From an uncultured Dehalococcoidia bacterium (lineage in GTDB: Bacteria; Chloroflexota; Dehalococcoidia; Lucifugimonadales; CAJWER01), in contig OY282442.1 in the NCBI GenBank assembly GCA_958296115.1, forward strand, positions 2,028,943 through 2,092,942: DNA of 64,000 nucleotides. The letters are read 5' to 3'. The position numbers and the translations under genes are program-made. Positions within the stretch are counted from its first letter, which is position 1, and the number at the start of each line of letters is the position of its first letter. Below the pieces are notes generated by a model. The model did not search any database and was not told the DNA's origin. It worked only from the letters and a program-made list of their open reading frames with translations. Below, piece by piece: positions 16,256 through 25,238 of this stretch.

Positions 16256-17161
16256 ATGAAGTGGCTGGAGCTCAGTGTCCAGGCCCCGCGCGAGTTTGTG
16301 GAGCCCCTCGCCTCTGTCTTCCTGAGGTATGGACATGCGGGCGTGGCTGTGGAAGAGCCGGGCGGCTTCAATCCCGACGAGGGTGAAGGCCCGCCGGAAC
16401 ACGGGCGCGTCAGGGTGATGACCTACCTGCCGATCGGTCCAACCACGAGGTCTCGGGAGGGCGGCATAGACGTGGCCGTAAAGCTAATCGCCCAGCTGGG
16501 GCCGGTGTCGGCGCTGCATAGGCGCGAGGTCGATGAGGTCGAGTGGCAGCACGCTTGGAGGGAGCATTTCCACACGCTGCGCGTCGCCTCGCGCATCGTC
16601 ATCGTGCCCACGTGGCGCAGTTACTCGAACTCGCCCGGCGACGTGGTCATCGAGCTGGACCCCGGCATGGCATTCGGGACGGGTCACCATCCAACCACGG
16701 TCATGTGCCTGGAGGCCCTCGAAGAACTGGTGTCGCCCGGCTGCTCCGTACTGGACGTCGGGTGCGGGTCTGGCATTCTTGCCATCGCAGCCGCCAGGCT
16801 GGGCGCGTCCGAGGTCCTCTGCATCGACGTTGACCCCATGGCCGTCGCCGCAGCCGCAGAGAACGCCGCGCGGAATGGGGTCGCCGATACCGTATCGGTT
16901 ACACGGGGAACGCTGCCGTCCGCCGCCGTGAAGCCGGGCGGCTATGACGTGGTGGTATGCAACATATCGTCCGTCGTCATTGGCGAACTGGCCGGCGAGC
17001 TTGCAGACTCGGCGCGCCCGGGGGGAATAATCGTGGCCTCGGGAATCATTGCCGAGAAGATGGACGCCGTATCACCGCGTCTTGTAGAGGCGGGGCTGGC
17101 GCTGGACGGCAAGGCGACCGAAGGCGACTGGGTGACCCTCCGCCTGTCCAGGCGGTGTTGA
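16256..17161 (+). CDS. prmA: Ribosomal protein L11 methyltransferase
   Basis: The 301-residue protein has the N-terminal substrate domain of PrmA with WQHAWREHF (about 98-106). The SAM domain follows, with MAFGTGHHPTT (about 139-149), VLDVGCGSGILAIAA (motif I, about 166-180) and the NPPF-equivalent VVCNISSVVIGEL. It trimethylates ribosomal protein L11. Position after dnaJ is common in Gram-positive bacteria and Chloroflexota (often followed by a 16S rRNA methyltransferase, absent here). The start at 16256 was chosen because the conserved KWLELSV beta strand begins there. Confidence 0.93.
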   Translation: MKWLELSVQAPREFVEPLASVFLRYGHAGVAVEEPGGFNPDEGEGPPEHGRVRVMTYLPIGPTTRSREGGIDVAVKLIAQLGPVSALHRREVDEVEWQHAWREHFHTLRVASRIVIVPTWRSYSNSPGDVVIELDPGMAFGTGHHPTTVMCLEALEELVSPGCSVLDVGCGSGILAIAAARLGASEVLCIDVDPMAVAAAAENAARNGVADTVSVTRGTLPSAAVKPGGYDVVVCNISSVVIGELAGELADSARPGGIIVASGIIAEKMDAVSPRLVEAGLALDGKATEGDWVTLRLSRRC

Positions 17162-17178
17162 CCCTTTCCCTTCTCACT

Positions 17179-18177
17179 TCACCATTCGGGGACCGGGTCC
17201 CTGCCCATCAGCTCAGCGATGGCTTGCTCTATCTCGAGTCCCTGGAATAGCACGCCGTAGGTTACCTGCGCTATCGGCATCTCCACGCCGAGCGACGCGG
17301 CCAGCGTTAGGGCCGCCCGGGTGGTGTCCACTCCCTCGGCAACGTGTGTCATGGCGCCGACTATCTCGTCGAGCTTCCTGCCCTTCGCCAGCTCCACGCC
17401 CACGTGGTGGTTGCGGCTAAGCTCGCTGGAGCAGGTCGCCATCAGGTCGCCGATACCCGCGAGGCCGGCGAAGGTCATCGGGTCGGCTCCCGCCGCGACT
17501 CCAAGCCTGGAAATTTCGGCTATGCCCCGTGTCATGAAGGCGGCCTTCGCGTTGTCCCCGATGTCGAGGCCGTCGCACACGCCCGCGCCCAGCGCGACGA
17601 TGTTCTTCAGCGCCCCGCCGAGCTCCACGCCGACGATGTCGCTGTTCGTATAGACACGGAACCTTGGGGACGTGAGCAGCGCCTGCACCCGGTCGGCGGC
17701 CTCGCGGCTTGCGGACGCGGCGACTGTGGAGGACGGCTTGCCCGCCGCGATCTCCGGCGCCAGGTTCGGCCCCGACAGGGCGCACAGCCTCCGCCGCAGA
17801 CCTGGGAGCTCCTCGCCCAGCACCTCGCTCATCCGCTTGCCCGTGTCGCTCTCCAGTCCCTTCGCCGCGCTTACCACCACCGGCGAACCGGAGACCGCGC
17901 TCCTGATCATGCGCGCGTTGTTACGCATGGACTTGGACGGCACGGCGACTATGACCATCTCGGCTTGGCCCAGGGCGTCGGACGGCGACGCGGTTACGCG
18001 CACACCGGGCGGAAGCTCGACGCCGGGCAGGAAGCGGCGGTTCTGGCCGTCGCCGCGGATGGCCTGCGCCTCTGAAGGGGTCCGCGCCCAGAGGGCCGTT
18101 TCCGCCCCCGCCCTTGCAGCAGCTATGGCGAGAGTGGTGCCCCAGCTGGTCGTCCCTACTACGCCGACCTGGGCCAC
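17179..18177 (-). CDS. gpsA: NAD(P)-dependent glycerol-3-phosphate dehydrogenase
   Basis: The 332-residue enzyme makes sn-glycerol-3-phosphate from dihydroxyacetone phosphate for phospholipid synthesis. It starts with the Rossmann motif VGVVGTTSWGTTLA, where GpsA usually has GxGSWGT. It carries SAAKGLE (about 107), LSGPNLAPE (about 137) and the signature KNIVALGAGVCDGL with the catalytic Lys, then NAKAAFMTRG. The start is a GTG at 18177, 19 bp inside the end of plsY, with an AGAGG site. No ATG is available at a sensible place. Der-plsY-gpsA form one minus-strand operon, so the substrate maker follows the acyltransferase that uses it. Confidence 0.93.
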   Translation of the reverse strand: MAQVGVVGTTSWGTTLAIAAARAGAETALWARTPSEAQAIRGDGQNRRFLPGVELPPGVRVTASPSDALGQAEMVIVAVPSKSMRNNARMIRSAVSGSPVVVSAAKGLESDTGKRMSEVLGEELPGLRRRLCALSGPNLAPEIAAGKPSSTVAASASREAADRVQALLTSPRFRVYTNSDIVGVELGGALKNIVALGAGVCDGLDIGDNAKAAFMTRGIAEISRLGVAAGADPMTFAGLAGIGDLMATCSSELSRNHHVGVELAKGRKLDEIVGAMTHVAEGVDTTRAALTLAASLGVEMPIAQVTYGVLFQGLEIEQAIAELMGRDPVPEW

Positions 18178-18824
18178 CGCAGGCCTCTGCCGCTCTTCCG
18201 CGCGCCGGACGAGCCGAGGCGGCGCTCCTCTCCCCTCGCCAGCCTGGCAATGTTGTCCCTGTGGCTGATGACCACGATGACGCTGCCGACGATGCCGTAC
18301 CAGGCGTAAGCCGAGTGGATTGCGCCTGCCAACGGAATCCCCGTGTCGGTGAGCGCCAGTATCACCAGGACGGCGGCGCCCGACAGTGTGCCGACCAGCG
18401 ATCCCAGGGAGGCGTATCGGGTTACCGCGATGATTGGAACGCCGACCATCCCCGCCACGATTCCCGATATGGGCGACAGGGGGAACAGTCCGCCCCAGCC
18501 GGCCGACACGCCCTTGCCCCCGCGGAAGCCCGCGAAGACCGGCCAGTTGTGCCCGACGACCGCCGCCAAGCCCGCGGTCACCTCTAGGCCCGGCGAGCCG
18601 GCGAGCCACCTGGCGGCGAGGATGGCGGCTACGGCCTTGAGCATGTCGAGGATTAGCACGGGGGCCGCCGCGCGGAAGCCCGCGGTGCGGAGCACGTTGG
18701 TCATCCCCGTGCTGCCGCTTCCGTGCTCGCGCACGTCGACGCCCTTGAGGAGCCGTGTGAAGATCACCCCAAATGGCAGCGACCCCAGCAGGTACCCGAA
18801 TACGGCGAAGCCAATGAACTCCAT
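18159..18824 (-). CDS. plsY: Glycerol-3-phosphate acyltransferase PlsY
   Basis: The 221-residue polytopic membrane protein has the three PlsY motifs: GSGSTGMTNVLR (about 38-49), GHNWPVFAGFRGGKGVS (about 90-106) and a late HRDNI block. It transfers an acyl group from acyl-phosphate to glycerol-3-phosphate, the first step of phospholipid assembly. Its ATG overlaps the der stop as TGATG, and its end overlaps gpsA. The C-terminal 25 residues are Arg-rich and probably cytoplasmic. Confidence 0.95.
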   Translation of the reverse strand: MEFIGFAVFGYLLGSLPFGVIFTRLLKGVDVREHGSGSTGMTNVLRTAGFRAAAPVLILDMLKAVAAILAARWLAGSPGLEVTAGLAAVVGHNWPVFAGFRGGKGVSAGWGGLFPLSPISGIVAGMVGVPIIAVTRYASLGSLVGTLSGAAVLVILALTDTGIPLAGAIHSAYAWYGIVGSVIVVISHRDNIARLARGEERRLGSSGARKSGRGLRWPRSA

Positions 18825-20149
18825 CAACGCTCGCCCCTACTCTTGAAGCGCATACTCAGCGGCGCGCCCTCGAAGCCATAAGCGGCGCGCAGGGCATTCT
18901 CCAAGTAGCGCCGGTAGGAGAAGTGTACCATGTCCGACCTGTTGACGTAGAACGTGAAGCTCGGGGGCCTTGCCTGGTCTTGGGTGACGCCGTATATCTT
19001 CAGCCGGCGACGCCCGGTTGCGGGCGGATGGGCGGCGATGGCTCTCAGTATCGTGCGCCGCAGGTCGTAGCGGGGGAGCTCTCGGCTCCACTGCAGGTGG
19101 ACGGCCGCCGCCTGGTCGAGGAGCTCGTGGATGCCTGTTCCATCGAGCGCGGAGGTGAAGCAGATGGGCGCGTGTTCCGCGAACTTGAACCGCTCGCGCA
19201 CTCTTCGCGCCGCGTCGTCCTGCGTCAGCCCGAGACCGGGCGCCAGGTCCCACTTGTTCACAACCAGCACGATGCCGCGGAGCGCCTCGATCACGTAGCC
19301 GGCGACGTGGGTGTCCTGTGTCGCCGCCAATTCTTCGGCGTCCATGACCACCGCCGCCACCTCCGCCCGGTCTATGGCCCTTATGGACCTGATGGCGCTG
19401 AACTGCTCTATCCCGCGCTCGATCTTCCCCCGCCTGCGGATGCCGGCCGTGTCGGTGAGCAGTATGGTCCTGCCATTCACGGACGCGAGGGAGTCCAAGG
19501 CGTCGCGCGTGACGCCGGGCACGTCGCTTACGATAGCCCGCTCCTCGCCGAGTATGGAGTTCAGCAGCAACGACTTGCCGACATTCGTCCTGCCGACGAT
19601 GGCGAGCTTGAAGTCGGCGTCCGGGTCCGCCGCCGCGTCGGTATCAGGGAGCAGTTCGAGCACCCGCGCCATCAGGTCGTCCACGCCGCGGTTGTGATAC
19701 GCGCTGATGGCGATCGGCTCGCCGAGGCCCAGCGAGTGAAACTCGGCCGCGCCCGCCTCTCGCACCTGGTTGTCGGCCTTGTTCACCGCCAGCGCGACCC
19801 GCCTGCCAGACAGGCGAAGGACGCGGGCCGCGTCCTCGTCCGGCACGGTTACCCCTGTCGCCGCGTCCGCAAGCATGATGACCGCGTCCGCGCCCTCGAT
19901 GGCCGTGTCTATCTGCCCGCGCACGCTGGCCCAGAGCTCGGTGTCCGGGAATTCATCCATCCCGCCGGTGTCCACCAGCGTCAGGAGCCGCTCGCCCCAC
20001 TCGACCTCGGCTATCACGCGGTCCCGCGTCGTGCCGGGGATGTCCGATACTATCGCGGGGCGCGTATCTGTCAGCCGGTTGAACAGCGTCGATTTGCCGA
20101 CGTTGGGCCGCCCAACGATAGCTACGATTGGCTTCAGCCCGATTGCCAT
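18824..20149 (-). CDS. der: Ribosome-associated GTPase Der (EngA)
   Basis: The 441-residue protein contains two GTPase domains in tandem, the mark of Der. The first has GRPNVGKSTLFNRL near residue 12 and DTGG near 58. The second has GRTNVGKSLLLNSI near 182, DTAG near 230 and NKWD near 295, and is followed by a KH-like domain. The first G4 motif reads NKAD. Der is needed for 50S subunit maturation. The start at 20149 is preceded by an AGAGGA site; much longer upstream readings are not supported. It lies 35 bp downstream of argF. Confidence 0.95.
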   Translation of the reverse strand: MAIGLKPIVAIVGRPNVGKSTLFNRLTDTRPAIVSDIPGTTRDRVIAEVEWGERLLTLVDTGGMDEFPDTELWASVRGQIDTAIEGADAVIMLADAATGVTVPDEDAARVLRLSGRRVALAVNKADNQVREAGAAEFHSLGLGEPIAISAYHNRGVDDLMARVLELLPDTDAAADPDADFKLAIVGRTNVGKSLLLNSILGEERAIVSDVPGVTRDALDSLASVNGRTILLTDTAGIRRRGKIERGIEQFSAIRSIRAIDRAEVAAVVMDAEELAATQDTHVAGYVIEALRGIVLVVNKWDLAPGLGLTQDDAARRVRERFKFAEHAPICFTSALDGTGIHELLDQAAAVHLQWSRELPRYDLRRTILRAIAAHPPATGRRRLKIYGVTQDQARPPSFTFYVNRSDMVHFSYRRYLENALRAAYGFEGAPLSMRFKSRGER

Positions 20150-20184
20150 AACGTCCTCTGATCTGGAGGGAGAGCGGGAAGCGG

Positions 20185-21099
20185 CTAGGCGGCGAACAGG
20201 TACGTCATTATCGCGTTCTGGGCGTGGAGCCGGTTCTCCGCCTGGTCGAACACCACGGACTGCGGGTGGTCCAGCATCCCGGGCGCGATCTCCTCGCCCT
20301 CGTGGGCGGGCATGTCGTGCATGAAGATGGCGTCCGGCTTGGCGCGCTCCATGAGAGCGGGGTTCACCTGGTAGCCCTGGAACGCGCTGCGCCGCTCTTC
20401 CGACTCCGCGTCCTGGCCCATGCTCACCCACACGTCCGTATATACCACGTCCGCCCCTCGCACGGCCTGCTCCGGCATTTCCACCCAACGGACGCCGCCC
20501 TGGTTGGCGCCCGCCCGGCGGCTGGCCTCGCGCCAGATTGCGCCATCTACCTGGTAGGCAGGCGGCGACGCGATTACGAACTCTGCCCCCACCGACGCGC
20601 ACGCAAGCGCGAGGCTCGCGGCCACGTTGTTCCCATCACCGACGTATGCGACCCGCTGACCTGCGAGATACCCCCTGCTCTCCAGGATGGTCAGCAGGTC
20701 GGCCATAGCTTGGCACGGATGCTCCACGTCGGACAAGGCGTTGATTACCGGCGCGGTCGTGTGTTCTGCCAGCAGCGCCAGGCTCTCGTGGGAGAAGACG
20801 CGGGCGACTATCCCGTCAACCCAGCGGTCGAGAACGCGGGCGACATCGGGGACCGGCTCCCTTTCGCCCAGTCCCACCTCCGCGCCGCCGAGGTAGAAGC
20901 ACTCCCCGCCCAGCCTCCTGACGCCCACCTCGAAGCTCGCCCTGGTCCTCAGCGACGGCTTCTCGAACAGGAGAGCAATGACCTTTCCTTCGAGGGGCCG
21001 GCCGGCCTCGCCGTTCTTGATACCGGCGGCCTGCCGTACCAGGAGACCAACGTCGTCCGGCTCGAGGTCTGCGACGGATAGGAAGTCTTTGCGGTCCAC
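20185..21099 (-). CDS. argF: Ornithine carbamoyltransferase
   Basis: The 304-residue enzyme makes citrulline from ornithine and carbamoyl phosphate in arginine synthesis. It has the carbamoyl-phosphate loop FEKPSLRTRASFE (about 45-57), the HPCQAMADLLT block (about 127-137) and the ornithine-loop region near 210-225 with TDVWVSMGQ. The common HCLPAHRG motif is HDMPAHEGEE here, with Cys replaced by Asp. This is known from some archaeal-like and Chloroflexota OTCs but could alter kinetics. No other arg gene is nearby. An AT-rich stretch at 21148-21167 upstream probably holds the promoter. Confidence 0.92.
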   Translation of the reverse strand: MDRKDFLSVADLEPDDVGLLVRQAAGIKNGEAGRPLEGKVIALLFEKPSLRTRASFEVGVRRLGGECFYLGGAEVGLGEREPVPDVARVLDRWVDGIVARVFSHESLALLAEHTTAPVINALSDVEHPCQAMADLLTILESRGYLAGQRVAYVGDGNNVAASLALACASVGAEFVIASPPAYQVDGAIWREASRRAGANQGGVRWVEMPEQAVRGADVVYTDVWVSMGQDAESEERRSAFQGYQVNPALMERAKPDAIFMHDMPAHEGEEIAPGMLDHPQSVVFDQAENRLHAQNAIMTYLFAA

Positions 21100-21212
21100 T
21101 TGCGCTCCTCCTCATGGGATGATAGCGGAGCAGGGAGCGGGCGGCAAGAAATATATAAATATATGCAGGGGCGCGGGCAACGGATGCTCGGCTCGCTCTG
21201 GCAGGCATCGTG

Positions 21213-21218
21213 TATAAT
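21213..21218 (+). promoter_or_regulatory. Minus-10 element that implies a leaderless transcript
   Basis: A perfect TATAAT ends 6 bases before the ATG at 21225, so transcription would begin at or within a base or two of the start codon. The -35 region is poor. No ribosome site fits between. Confidence 0.55.
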
Positions 21219-21224
21219 CGGGCT

Positions 21225-21662
21225 ATGAGCTTGGCGAGTATTCGACGCGCTGCCGTTGGTGTTGGCTGGACTGGGGTCGTTGCCGTGGTGGCGCTGATTC
21301 CGGCAATGGGGCCGATGCTGGACCATCACTACGCCGAGCGCCAGCCCGGGCATGGGCATCTCCATCTTGGCTGGGCGCTGTCGGACCATGCGCACGGCCA
21401 CGAGATGGGTCACGCGCATAGCCACACCCATGCCGCTCATAGCGGTACGCCCAGCGCCGGGGAAACCCCTGCCGGGGTGGTGTTCATTGCCGCTTACAGC
21501 GGGGCCGGTCCGAGCCGCGCATACGTCTCGAGCCTTGGGTCGCAGGTCAGTCTTGCGATTCCAGAGCCTGCCGAATCGCTTTCGCTCTTCTCGTTTGCGC
21601 CCGACGCAGGGCTGCGCCAGCAGAGCTTCGTGAAGCCGCCTACACAGCCGCCGCGATCATAG
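21225..21662 (+). CDS. Histidine-rich membrane-anchored or secreted protein
   Basis: The 145-residue protein has one hydrophobic N-terminal segment (about 9-32) followed by a region with some 17 histidines, in patterns such as GHGHLHLG and AHGHEMGHAHSHTHAAH. The rest is plain and ends in PPTQPPRS. I do not recognise a family. Histidine clusters of this kind bind copper, zinc or nickel. With the CopC-CopD fusion 0.8 kb downstream on the same strand, a role in copper binding outside the membrane is a fair guess. Its transcript looks leaderless. Confidence 0.6.
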   Translation: MSLASIRRAAVGVGWTGVVAVVALIPAMGPMLDHHYAERQPGHGHLHLGWALSDHAHGHEMGHAHSHTHAAHSGTPSAGETPAGVVFIAAYSGAGPSRAYVSSLGSQVSLAIPEPAESLSLFSFAPDAGLRQQSFVKPPTQPPRS

Positions 21663-21772
21663 CCTCTCTATCCCGTCGAGCCCGGCGACCGCCCTACGGC
21701 GCGGTCAGGCGCGTCCATCTCGCCGCCGCGCGGTCGGTCGCCCAATCACATGAGAATTAGGGAGGCTGAATC

Positions 21773-22462
21773 ATGCACCTGTCTTTCAGGAAGAAGACAC
21801 TGCTCGCGCTTGCGGGGTTGGCTGTGAGCGTGACCATCAGCGGTGGAATCGCACTTGCCCACGACCATCGGGAGGTGGAGGGATACAGGCTCACAGTCGG
21901 ATTCAGGGACGAGCCGGCGTTGGAGGGGCTGGCGAACGGGGTGGACCTGCGTGTGGAGAAGGCGGCCGAGAGCGACACGGCGGGTGGACACGGACACGGC
22001 GAAATGGCGCCCGTGGAGGGCCTGGAGGGGACCCTGCAGGTGGAGGTAACGCACGTCGCGTCCGGGGTGTCGAGGATGCTTGCGCTGCGTGCGGTGTTCG
22101 GCGAGGCTGGTCGGTACACAGCGGACCTGATCCCCACGTCGTCGGGCGTGTATAGGTTCCGGTTCGTGGGGTCAATCGAGGGGACCGCGATTGACGAGAC
22201 TTTCGAGTCCGGGGAGGGCCGGTTCAGCAACATCGAGCCGGCGGCGGGGCTTCACTTTCCGGAGACGCGGGCGACGCTGCGCGAGGTCGAGGGGGCGGCG
22301 CGCGGGGCGCAGTCTTTGGCGGAACAGGCGCAGGACGCGGCGAGGGCTGCGGCCCGCGGCGCTTCGACTGCAAGGATGCTGGGCATCGTGGGCATAGCTG
22401 CGGGCGTCCTCGGCGCTGCGGTTGGCGGCGCAGGGGTGGCCATGGCCATGAGGCGGAGATGA
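21773..22462 (+). CDS. Secreted protein with C-terminal membrane anchor, CopC/CopD-associated
   Basis: The 229-residue protein has an N-terminal signal sequence (about 7-29, ending near IALAHDH), an extracytoplasmic beta-rich domain containing a short GGHGHGEM metal-like motif near 68, an Ala-rich helix (about 170-200) and a final TM segment (about 202-225) closed by RRR. This is an export-and-anchor layout like YcnI-type copper proteins, though the conserved YcnI Trp/His pair is not evident. A GGGAGG site precedes the ATG. It lies 13 bp before the copCD fusion and is almost surely co-transcribed with it. Function is inferred from position only. Confidence 0.65.
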   Translation: MHLSFRKKTLLALAGLAVSVTISGGIALAHDHREVEGYRLTVGFRDEPALEGLANGVDLRVEKAAESDTAGGHGHGEMAPVEGLEGTLQVEVTHVASGVSRMLALRAVFGEAGRYTADLIPTSSGVYRFRFVGSIEGTAIDETFESGEGRFSNIEPAAGLHFPETRATLREVEGAARGAQSLAEQAQDAARAAARGASTARMLGIVGIAAGVLGAAVGGAGVAMAMRRR

Positions 22463-22475
22463 GCCGCGGGCGCGT

Positions 22476-24755
22476 ATGAGGGTCGGCCTGACCAGCCTGT
22501 TCAGGCGCGCAGCCGCGGCGAGCGCCGTTGCCGCCGCGCTGCCTCTCCTGGCGCTCCTGCTGCAGGGGCAGGACGTTTTCGCCCACGCCCACGTCGTCCG
22601 CTCGGAGCCCGCGCCGGGCTCGACGCTCGTTGATGCGCCGGACCGGGTGGTCATCTGGTTCACGGAGCCGCTGGAGCCGTCGTTCAGCGAGATACAGACG
22701 CTGGACTCGACCGGCGCAAGGGTGGACAACGGGGACAGTGCCGTGGACAGCAGCGATACTACGGTGATGTCGGTGTCACTTGGGGCGCTGGCGGACGGGA
22801 CCTATACCGTCGGATGGAAGAACGTATCTACGGTTGACGGCCACCGCGCGCGGGGCTCCTTCGTCTTCTCGGTGGGCGAGGCGAGCGGCGGAGCGGCGGC
22901 AAGCCTGGTGGTCGAGGAGGGGCTGTTCCAATCGCCCGTAGAGCCGGTGGTGCGCTGGCTGGCGCTGCTGGGCGCGCTCGTGGCTGCTGGGGGCGCCATC
23001 TTCAATCTTGCGGTGGGCACGGTCGCGCGGCGGAGCGAGTCGCCTAGGCGGCTGCGGAGACTCTGGACGCGCAGCTCTCTCAGGCTATCCGCGGCAGCCC
23101 TGGGCGTTTTCGCCCTTGCGTCCGCGGCCCATCTCGTCGTCCAGACGTCTGTGATCTACGAGCAGCCCTTGGGTCAAGCAATAGGCGGCGCGATGGTCTC
23201 CGTCGTCATGGAGACGGACTGGGGCCGGTTATGGCTGTGGCGGGCAGGCTTGATAGCCGTGGCTGCCGTGGTCATGTACGCGCAGGCCCGGGCTGCCCGG
23301 TCATCCGAAGGCGGTCGGCGTCGCAACGCCGAGGCCCGCCTGATGCTGCTGTCGCTGTGCCTCTGGGCCGGTATTCTCGCGACCTTGAGCCTCACGAGCC
23401 ACGCCGCGGCGACCACGGCCATACGCGCCCAGGCCGTGCCAAACGACCTGCTGCACCTGTGGGCCGCGGCGGTATGGGTGGGCGGGCTGGCGCACCTCTT
23501 GCTGCTGGTGGCTGTGACGCGGCAGCTTGCGGGGCCACAGCGTCGCCGAACGCTCGCCTCGGTCGTGCCGAGGTTCTCGCTGCTGGCGGGGCTGAGCCTT
23601 GCCACGCTGGTGGTCACGGGGATATACGGCGCCTGGGCGCAGGTAACGGTCGTCGAGGCGCTTGCCACGCCGTATGGACGCGCGCTGCTCGCCAAGGTCG
23701 CGGTCGTGGGCGGGCTGGTCATGCTTGGGGCGGTGAACCTCCTGTGGGTGAGGCCCCGGCTGTCGTGGGACGACGCGGCTGGCAGGTGGCTGCGGCGGCT
23801 GGTCGGCGTGGAGGTTGCGGCGGCGGCTCTGGTCATTCTGGCCGTCGGCTTCCTCACTGCCCTGGAGCCGGCGCGGCAGGTGGCGTCCCGGCAGGGTCTC
23901 GGCCAGCCGGATTCCATTGTCTTCAGAGAGACCGTTGAGGGGACGGGCATAACGTTGGACGTCGAGCCTGGCGAGGTAGGGTCGAACAGGTTCACCGTCC
24001 TGCTCGAGGACCGGCTGGGAGCGCCTATCGAGAATGCGTCCGAGGTGAGCGTGCGGATCAGCTACCTGGACTCGGACCTGGGCGAGCAGGTCTTGTCGGC
24101 CTCGCCCTTGGGCGGAGGGGTGTACGTGGTGAACGAGGCGCGGTTCAGCATCGCGGGGCCGTGGCAGGCGGAGCTGGCGGTCAGGCGTCCAGACGCCTTC
24201 GACGCGCGGACGGCGTTCCGATTCGAGGTGACGGCGGGCGCATCCGGGAGCGGGCGCATCGCCCCGTCTCCCGAGACCGGGCTGGCGTTGCTGGGAGGGA
24301 GTCTCGCGGCGCTTGGGGTCGTGTTCCTGGCGGCGGGTATGCCGCTGGGGGGGATGTTCACCCTGCGCGGCGCAAGCGTGATGGCCCCGGGCGTGGTGGG
24401 CCTGCTGGTCGGCGCGGCGCTGCTGTTCAACGGCGTGCTGGGAGGAGGGACAACTGGCCCGACGCGCAATCCCTTCGCGCCCAACACGGAGTCGCTGGAG
24501 ATCGGCGGGCGCGTCTACTACGAGACGTGCATGACCTGCCACGGGGTTGCGGGGCGCGGCGACGGGCCGGGCGCAGCCGCCTTGGAGTCGCCGCCTGCGG
24601 ACCTCGCGGTTCACGTGCCGCTGCACTCGGACGCCGACCTGTTCGGATTCGTGAGCGAGGGCATCGCCGGAACCGCTATGCCCGCGTTCGGCGACAGGCT
24701 GACCGACGACGAGATATGGCACGTGGTCAATTACATCAAGACGTTCGATGAGTAG
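22476..24755 (+). CDS. CopC-CopD fusion with C-terminal cytochrome c domain
   Basis: The 759-residue protein links four parts. A signal peptide is cut near residue 36, leaving a new N-terminus HAHVVRSEP with the CopC copper-binding histidine. A CopC beta barrel (about 37-135) includes STVDGHRARGSF. A CopD-type membrane domain (about 150-470) has about eight TM helices. An extracytoplasmic FixH/YtkA-like beta domain (about 485-600) and further TM segments (about 610-660) follow. The last part is a class I cytochrome c with CMTCH (685-689) and axial Met735 in AMPAFG. CopC-CopD moves copper to the cytoplasm or to cuproenzymes. The attached haem domain suggests that copper delivery is tied to redox chemistry, for example assembly of cytochrome oxidase. 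The cytochrome part is duplicated downstream at 25239. Confidence 0.88.
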   Translation: MRVGLTSLFRRAAAASAVAAALPLLALLLQGQDVFAHAHVVRSEPAPGSTLVDAPDRVVIWFTEPLEPSFSEIQTLDSTGARVDNGDSAVDSSDTTVMSVSLGALADGTYTVGWKNVSTVDGHRARGSFVFSVGEASGGAAASLVVEEGLFQSPVEPVVRWLALLGALVAAGGAIFNLAVGTVARRSESPRRLRRLWTRSSLRLSAAALGVFALASAAHLVVQTSVIYEQPLGQAIGGAMVSVVMETDWGRLWLWRAGLIAVAAVVMYAQARAARSSEGGRRRNAEARLMLLSLCLWAGILATLSLTSHAAATTAIRAQAVPNDLLHLWAAAVWVGGLAHLLLLVAVTRQLAGPQRRRTLASVVPRFSLLAGLSLATLVVTGIYGAWAQVTVVEALATPYGRALLAKVAVVGGLVMLGAVNLLWVRPRLSWDDAAGRWLRRLVGVEVAAAALVILAVGFLTALEPARQVASRQGLGQPDSIVFRETVEGTGITLDVEPGEVGSNRFTVLLEDRLGAPIENASEVSVRISYLDSDLGEQVLSASPLGGGVYVVNEARFSIAGPWQAELAVRRPDAFDARTAFRFEVTAGASGSGRIAPSPETGLALLGGSLAALGVVFLAAGMPLGGMFTLRGASVMAPGVVGLLVGAALLFNGVLGGGTTGPTRNPFAPNTESLEIGGRVYYETCMTCHGVAGRGDGPGAAALESPPADLAVHVPLHSDADLFGFVSEGIAGTAMPAFGDRLTDDEIWHVVNYIKTFDE

Positions 24756-24980
24756 GCCGGGGTCGCCACGGTCCCGTCCATGTATAATAGCGGTCATTGT
24801 CCGGGGCAGCGCCGAGGTTGGAGGGGCTGCCCAATCAATCCTACATCCCCTGGGTGAAGCTTCATGACTTTGGGCCTGCTTTGGCTCCAGCTTGGCGCGA
24901 CTGCGGCGGTCATATTCATCGCGTCGCAGTTTCTCACACGCTCGGCGGATGTAGTTGCGGAGAAGACTGGCCTCGGCCGC
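24475..24980 (+). repeat. Direct repeat unit, upstream copy (cytochrome domain to exchanger start)
   Basis: These 506 bp match 25239-25744 at an offset of 764 bp with about a dozen base differences and no gaps. The unit covers the cytochrome c domain of the CopC-CopD fusion, the gap with a TATAAT (24783-24788) and a GGGGCAGC hairpin, and the first 39 codons of the exchanger gene. Confidence 0.93.
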
Positions 24981-25037
24981 ACCTCGTTCCCGCGGCACGT
25001 GGAGCGGATGTTGCTCGCAATCTACCACGGAGACTGA
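24864..25037 (+). pseudogene. In-frame chimera: exchanger N-terminus joined to metallo-hydrolase C-terminus
   Basis: A 57-codon frame begins with the same 39 residues as the Na/Ca exchanger at 25628 (MTLGLLWLQLGATAA and onward to EKTGLGR). It then continues as TSFPRHVERMLLAIYHGD, the exact C-terminus of the metallo-beta-lactamase-fold protein at 26748. The joint lies at about 24980. The reading frame is kept by chance or selection. It holds one TM helix, so it could make a small membrane protein, but it is more likely debris from a deletion. It carries the same promoter and start region as the intact exchanger gene. Confidence 0.8.
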
Positions 25038-25238
25038 CCGGGACGCCGTTCACCCCGTCCGCCTTGCGGCGCGAGGACAGGACGCGATACCACCAGGAGG
25101 CAAGAATGATCACGATGATCAAGCCTGCGCTGATAGCCCGCTGCGCGGCGATGCTCTGCTTGTCGCTGCTGCTCTTGGCATGCGGCTCCGACCCAGCGCC
25201 CACACCCACCACTGCGCCAGCGCCCACGACCGCGCCAC
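24980..25238 (+). repeat. Direct repeat of the metallo-hydrolase junction (matches 27641-27940)
   Basis: This stretch repeats the 3' end of the hydrolase gene at 26748, the following gap with its AGGAGG site, and the signal-peptide and Pro-Thr linker codons of the gene at 27767. Agreement is near perfect except for a one-base indel before AGGAGG and drift in the low-complexity linker. Confidence 0.9.
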
